From NCBI GenBank assembly GCA_002691795.1, contig NZIY01000018.1, positions 2,658 through 9,827 on the forward strand: DNA of 7,170 bases, in the 5' to 3' direction. The first letter of the stretch is position 1. Each line of letters opens with the position of its first letter. Under the pieces are notes generated by a model. The model made no database searches. It had not been told where the DNA came from and saw nothing but the letters and a program-made list of their open reading frames with translations. Source of the stretch: SAR116 cluster bacterium. Lineage in GTDB: Bacteria; Pseudomonadota; Alphaproteobacteria; Puniceispirillales; Marisalimonadaceae. Shown here in pieces: positions 5,888 through 7,170 of the stretch. The position numbers and the translations under genes were made by a program.

Positions 5888-7170
5888 ATGACAAAAAAAT
5901 TAATAGTAGCACTTGCACAATTAAACCCATTAGTAGGAGACGTTAACGGAAATGTTGAAAAACTGATTTCAGTAAGATCTCAATTAGATAAAAATGTAGA
6001 TATCTTAGTAACACCTGAATTATATATATCAGGCTATCCTATTGATGATTTAGTTTTAAGAGAAGATTTTTTAGACCTAGTTGAAGCAGGTTTAAATAAA
6101 TTAGCAGAAATTACAAAAGATGGTAAATCATCTATCATTGTTGGTGCTCCAAGAAAAGAAAATGATACAATTAGAAACTCTGTATTTATTATTGAAAATG
6201 GCAGTATAGCTACTTTTAGGGATAAATATGAATTACCTAATACTGGTGTTTTTGATGAACAAAGAATTTTCACATCAGGCAATTTGGCAGGCCCTGTAAA
6301 TATTAAAGGTGTAAGAGTTGGGATACCAATTTGTGAAGATATTTGGAAAGAAAATGTTGTAGAGTGTCAAAAAGAATCAGGTGCTGAAATTGTAATCTCA
6401 ATAAATGCGTCACCTTTTACACTAAATAAAAATAATGAAAGATTGTCAGTGATTATATCTAGAATTAGGGAAAATGAAATCCCTATAGTATATCTAAATC
6501 GGTTTGGAGGTCAGGATGAACTTGTTTTTGATGGCAACTCATTTGCCTTAAATGATGATGGATCAATTTTTCAAAGTAGTAAATCGTTTGAAGAAAACGT
6601 TTCTATTATAAAATTTAATAAAAATAAAAAATGGATTGGAAAAGGAAGAATTGAAAAATCAATTACAAAATATGAGAGTTTATATAAAGCTCTTGTATTA
6701 GGATTAAGAGATTATGTAAAAAATAATAAATTTCCTGGTGTCATTTTAGGTATGTCAGGTGGTATTGATTCTGCTCTTGTAGCCTCACTGGCAGTTGATG
6801 CCTTAGGTAATAAAAATGTTCATGCTGTAATGATGCCTAGTCCATTTACTAGTGATGAAAGCTTAAATGATGCAAAAGAAGCATTAGAGTTACTTAGTGT
6901 AAAATATAATGAACTTAGTATTAAAGATGGCATGAATGTTGTTAAAAATGCACTTTTAGACTTCAAAGGCCCAAAGTTTGAAAGTGGTATTACCGAAGAA
7001 AATATTCAGTCTAGGTTAAGAGGGTTACTTTTGATGGCTCTTTCCAATAGATACGGTTACATGTTGTTAGCTACTGGAAACAAGTCAGAATATGCAGTAG
7101 GATATGCTACTTTATATGGTGATATGTGTGGAGGATATGCTCCAATAAAAGATGTTTGGAAAACAGATGT
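5888..7170 (+). CDS. nadE: Glutamine-dependent NAD+ synthetase, 3' end cut by window edge
   Basis: It performs the last step of NAD synthesis, ATP-dependent amidation of nicotinate adenine dinucleotide, using ammonia released from glutamine. The frame runs open from the ATG at 5888 to the window end, 427 codons of an expected 540-570. An N-terminal nitrilase-type glutaminase domain (about 5-245) shows the Glu-Lys-Cys triad: Glu44 in TPELYISGYP, Lys113 in FRDKYELPN and Cys149 in PICEDIW, followed by INASPF (172-177) and GGQDELVFDG (207-216). The ATP-pyrophosphatase synthetase domain starts near 265, with the P-loop SGGIDS at 290-295, ENIQSRLRG at 371-379 and ATGNKSE at 395-401. The start fits the family, whose first strand reads like IVALAQLNPLVGD (6-18). 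It begins 22 bases after the nicotinate phosphoribosyltransferase stop with only a weak AAGA upstream, consistent with cotranscription. The missing part is the end of the synthetase domain. Confidence 0.95.
   Translation, partial: MTKKLIVALAQLNPLVGDVNGNVEKLISVRSQLDKNVDILVTPELYISGYPIDDLVLREDFLDLVEAGLNKLAEITKDGKSSIIVGAPRKENDTIRNSVFIIENGSIATFRDKYELPNTGVFDEQRIFTSGNLAGPVNIKGVRVGIPICEDIWKENVVECQKESGAEIVISINASPFTLNKNNERLSVIISRIRENEIPIVYLNRFGGQDELVFDGNSFALNDDGSIFQSSKSFEENVSIIKFNKNKKWIGKGRIEKSITKYESLYKALVLGLRDYVKNNKFPGVILGMSGGIDSALVASLAVDALGNKNVHAVMMPSPFTSDESLNDAKEALELLSVKYNELSIKDGMNVVKNALLDFKGPKFESGITEENIQSRLRGLLLMALSNRYGYMLLATGNKSEYAVGYATLYGDMCGGYAPIKDVWKTD

Noticed and set aside
6034..6282. An 82-codon - strand open frame
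   Set aside because: It lies inside the glutaminase domain of nadE, whose catalytic residues are intact in the + frame; nothing supports the antisense frame.
1..7170. Mobile elements, CRISPR, defence genes, tRNA or other RNA genes
   Set aside because: Every stretch above 100 bases is accounted for by metabolic coding sequence, and no repeats, integrase-like proteins or RNA folds stand out in the short gaps.

Overview
The window is AT-rich (roughly 30% GC by eye) and densely packed. It holds six protein genes, two of them cut by the window edges, and the longest spacer is 91 bases. The protein families, the gor-to-class II DAHP synthase order, the strongly A/T-ending codons and the Lys/Asn/Ile-rich proteins suggest a streamlined marine alphaproteobacterium of the SAR11 (Pelagibacterales) or HIMB59 kind. 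That placement is an inference from gene content and composition; no marker gene is present to fix it.

Left part (1-1817): the 3' part of a MaoC/FAS1-like enoyl-CoA hydratase on the + strand meets a family III (CaiB/BaiF) CoA-transferase on the - strand, tail to tail with two bases between the stops. Both resemble enzymes of C5-dicarboxyl-CoA metabolism (mesaconyl-, itaconyl- or citramalyl-CoA type). One would charge an acid with CoA and the other would hydrate the unsaturated thioester, but the exact substrate cannot be read from sequence.

Middle and right (1818-7170): a 91-base divergent spacer with back-to-back -10-like boxes separates the CoA-transferase from a rightward run of four genes. 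These are glutathione reductase (gor), class II DAHP synthase (first step of the shikimate pathway), a nicotinate phosphoribosyltransferase of the compact archaeal-type/QPRT-like group, and glutamine-dependent NAD+ synthetase (nadE, cut by the right edge). A good promoter match and a strong Shine-Dalgarno lie between gor and the DAHP synthase gene. The DAHP synthase and nicotinate phosphoribosyltransferase genes are one base apart, and nadE follows 22 bases later, so the last three are probably cotranscribed. The last two genes catalyse the entry and final steps of NAD synthesis from nicotinic acid; the middle step (nadD) is not in the window.

I see no mobile element, CRISPR array, tRNA, rRNA, phage gene or defence gene. 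This looks like ordinary core metabolism with an accessory-like CoA-thioester pair at the left. I did not find a convincing undescribed system, and the findings below are modest.
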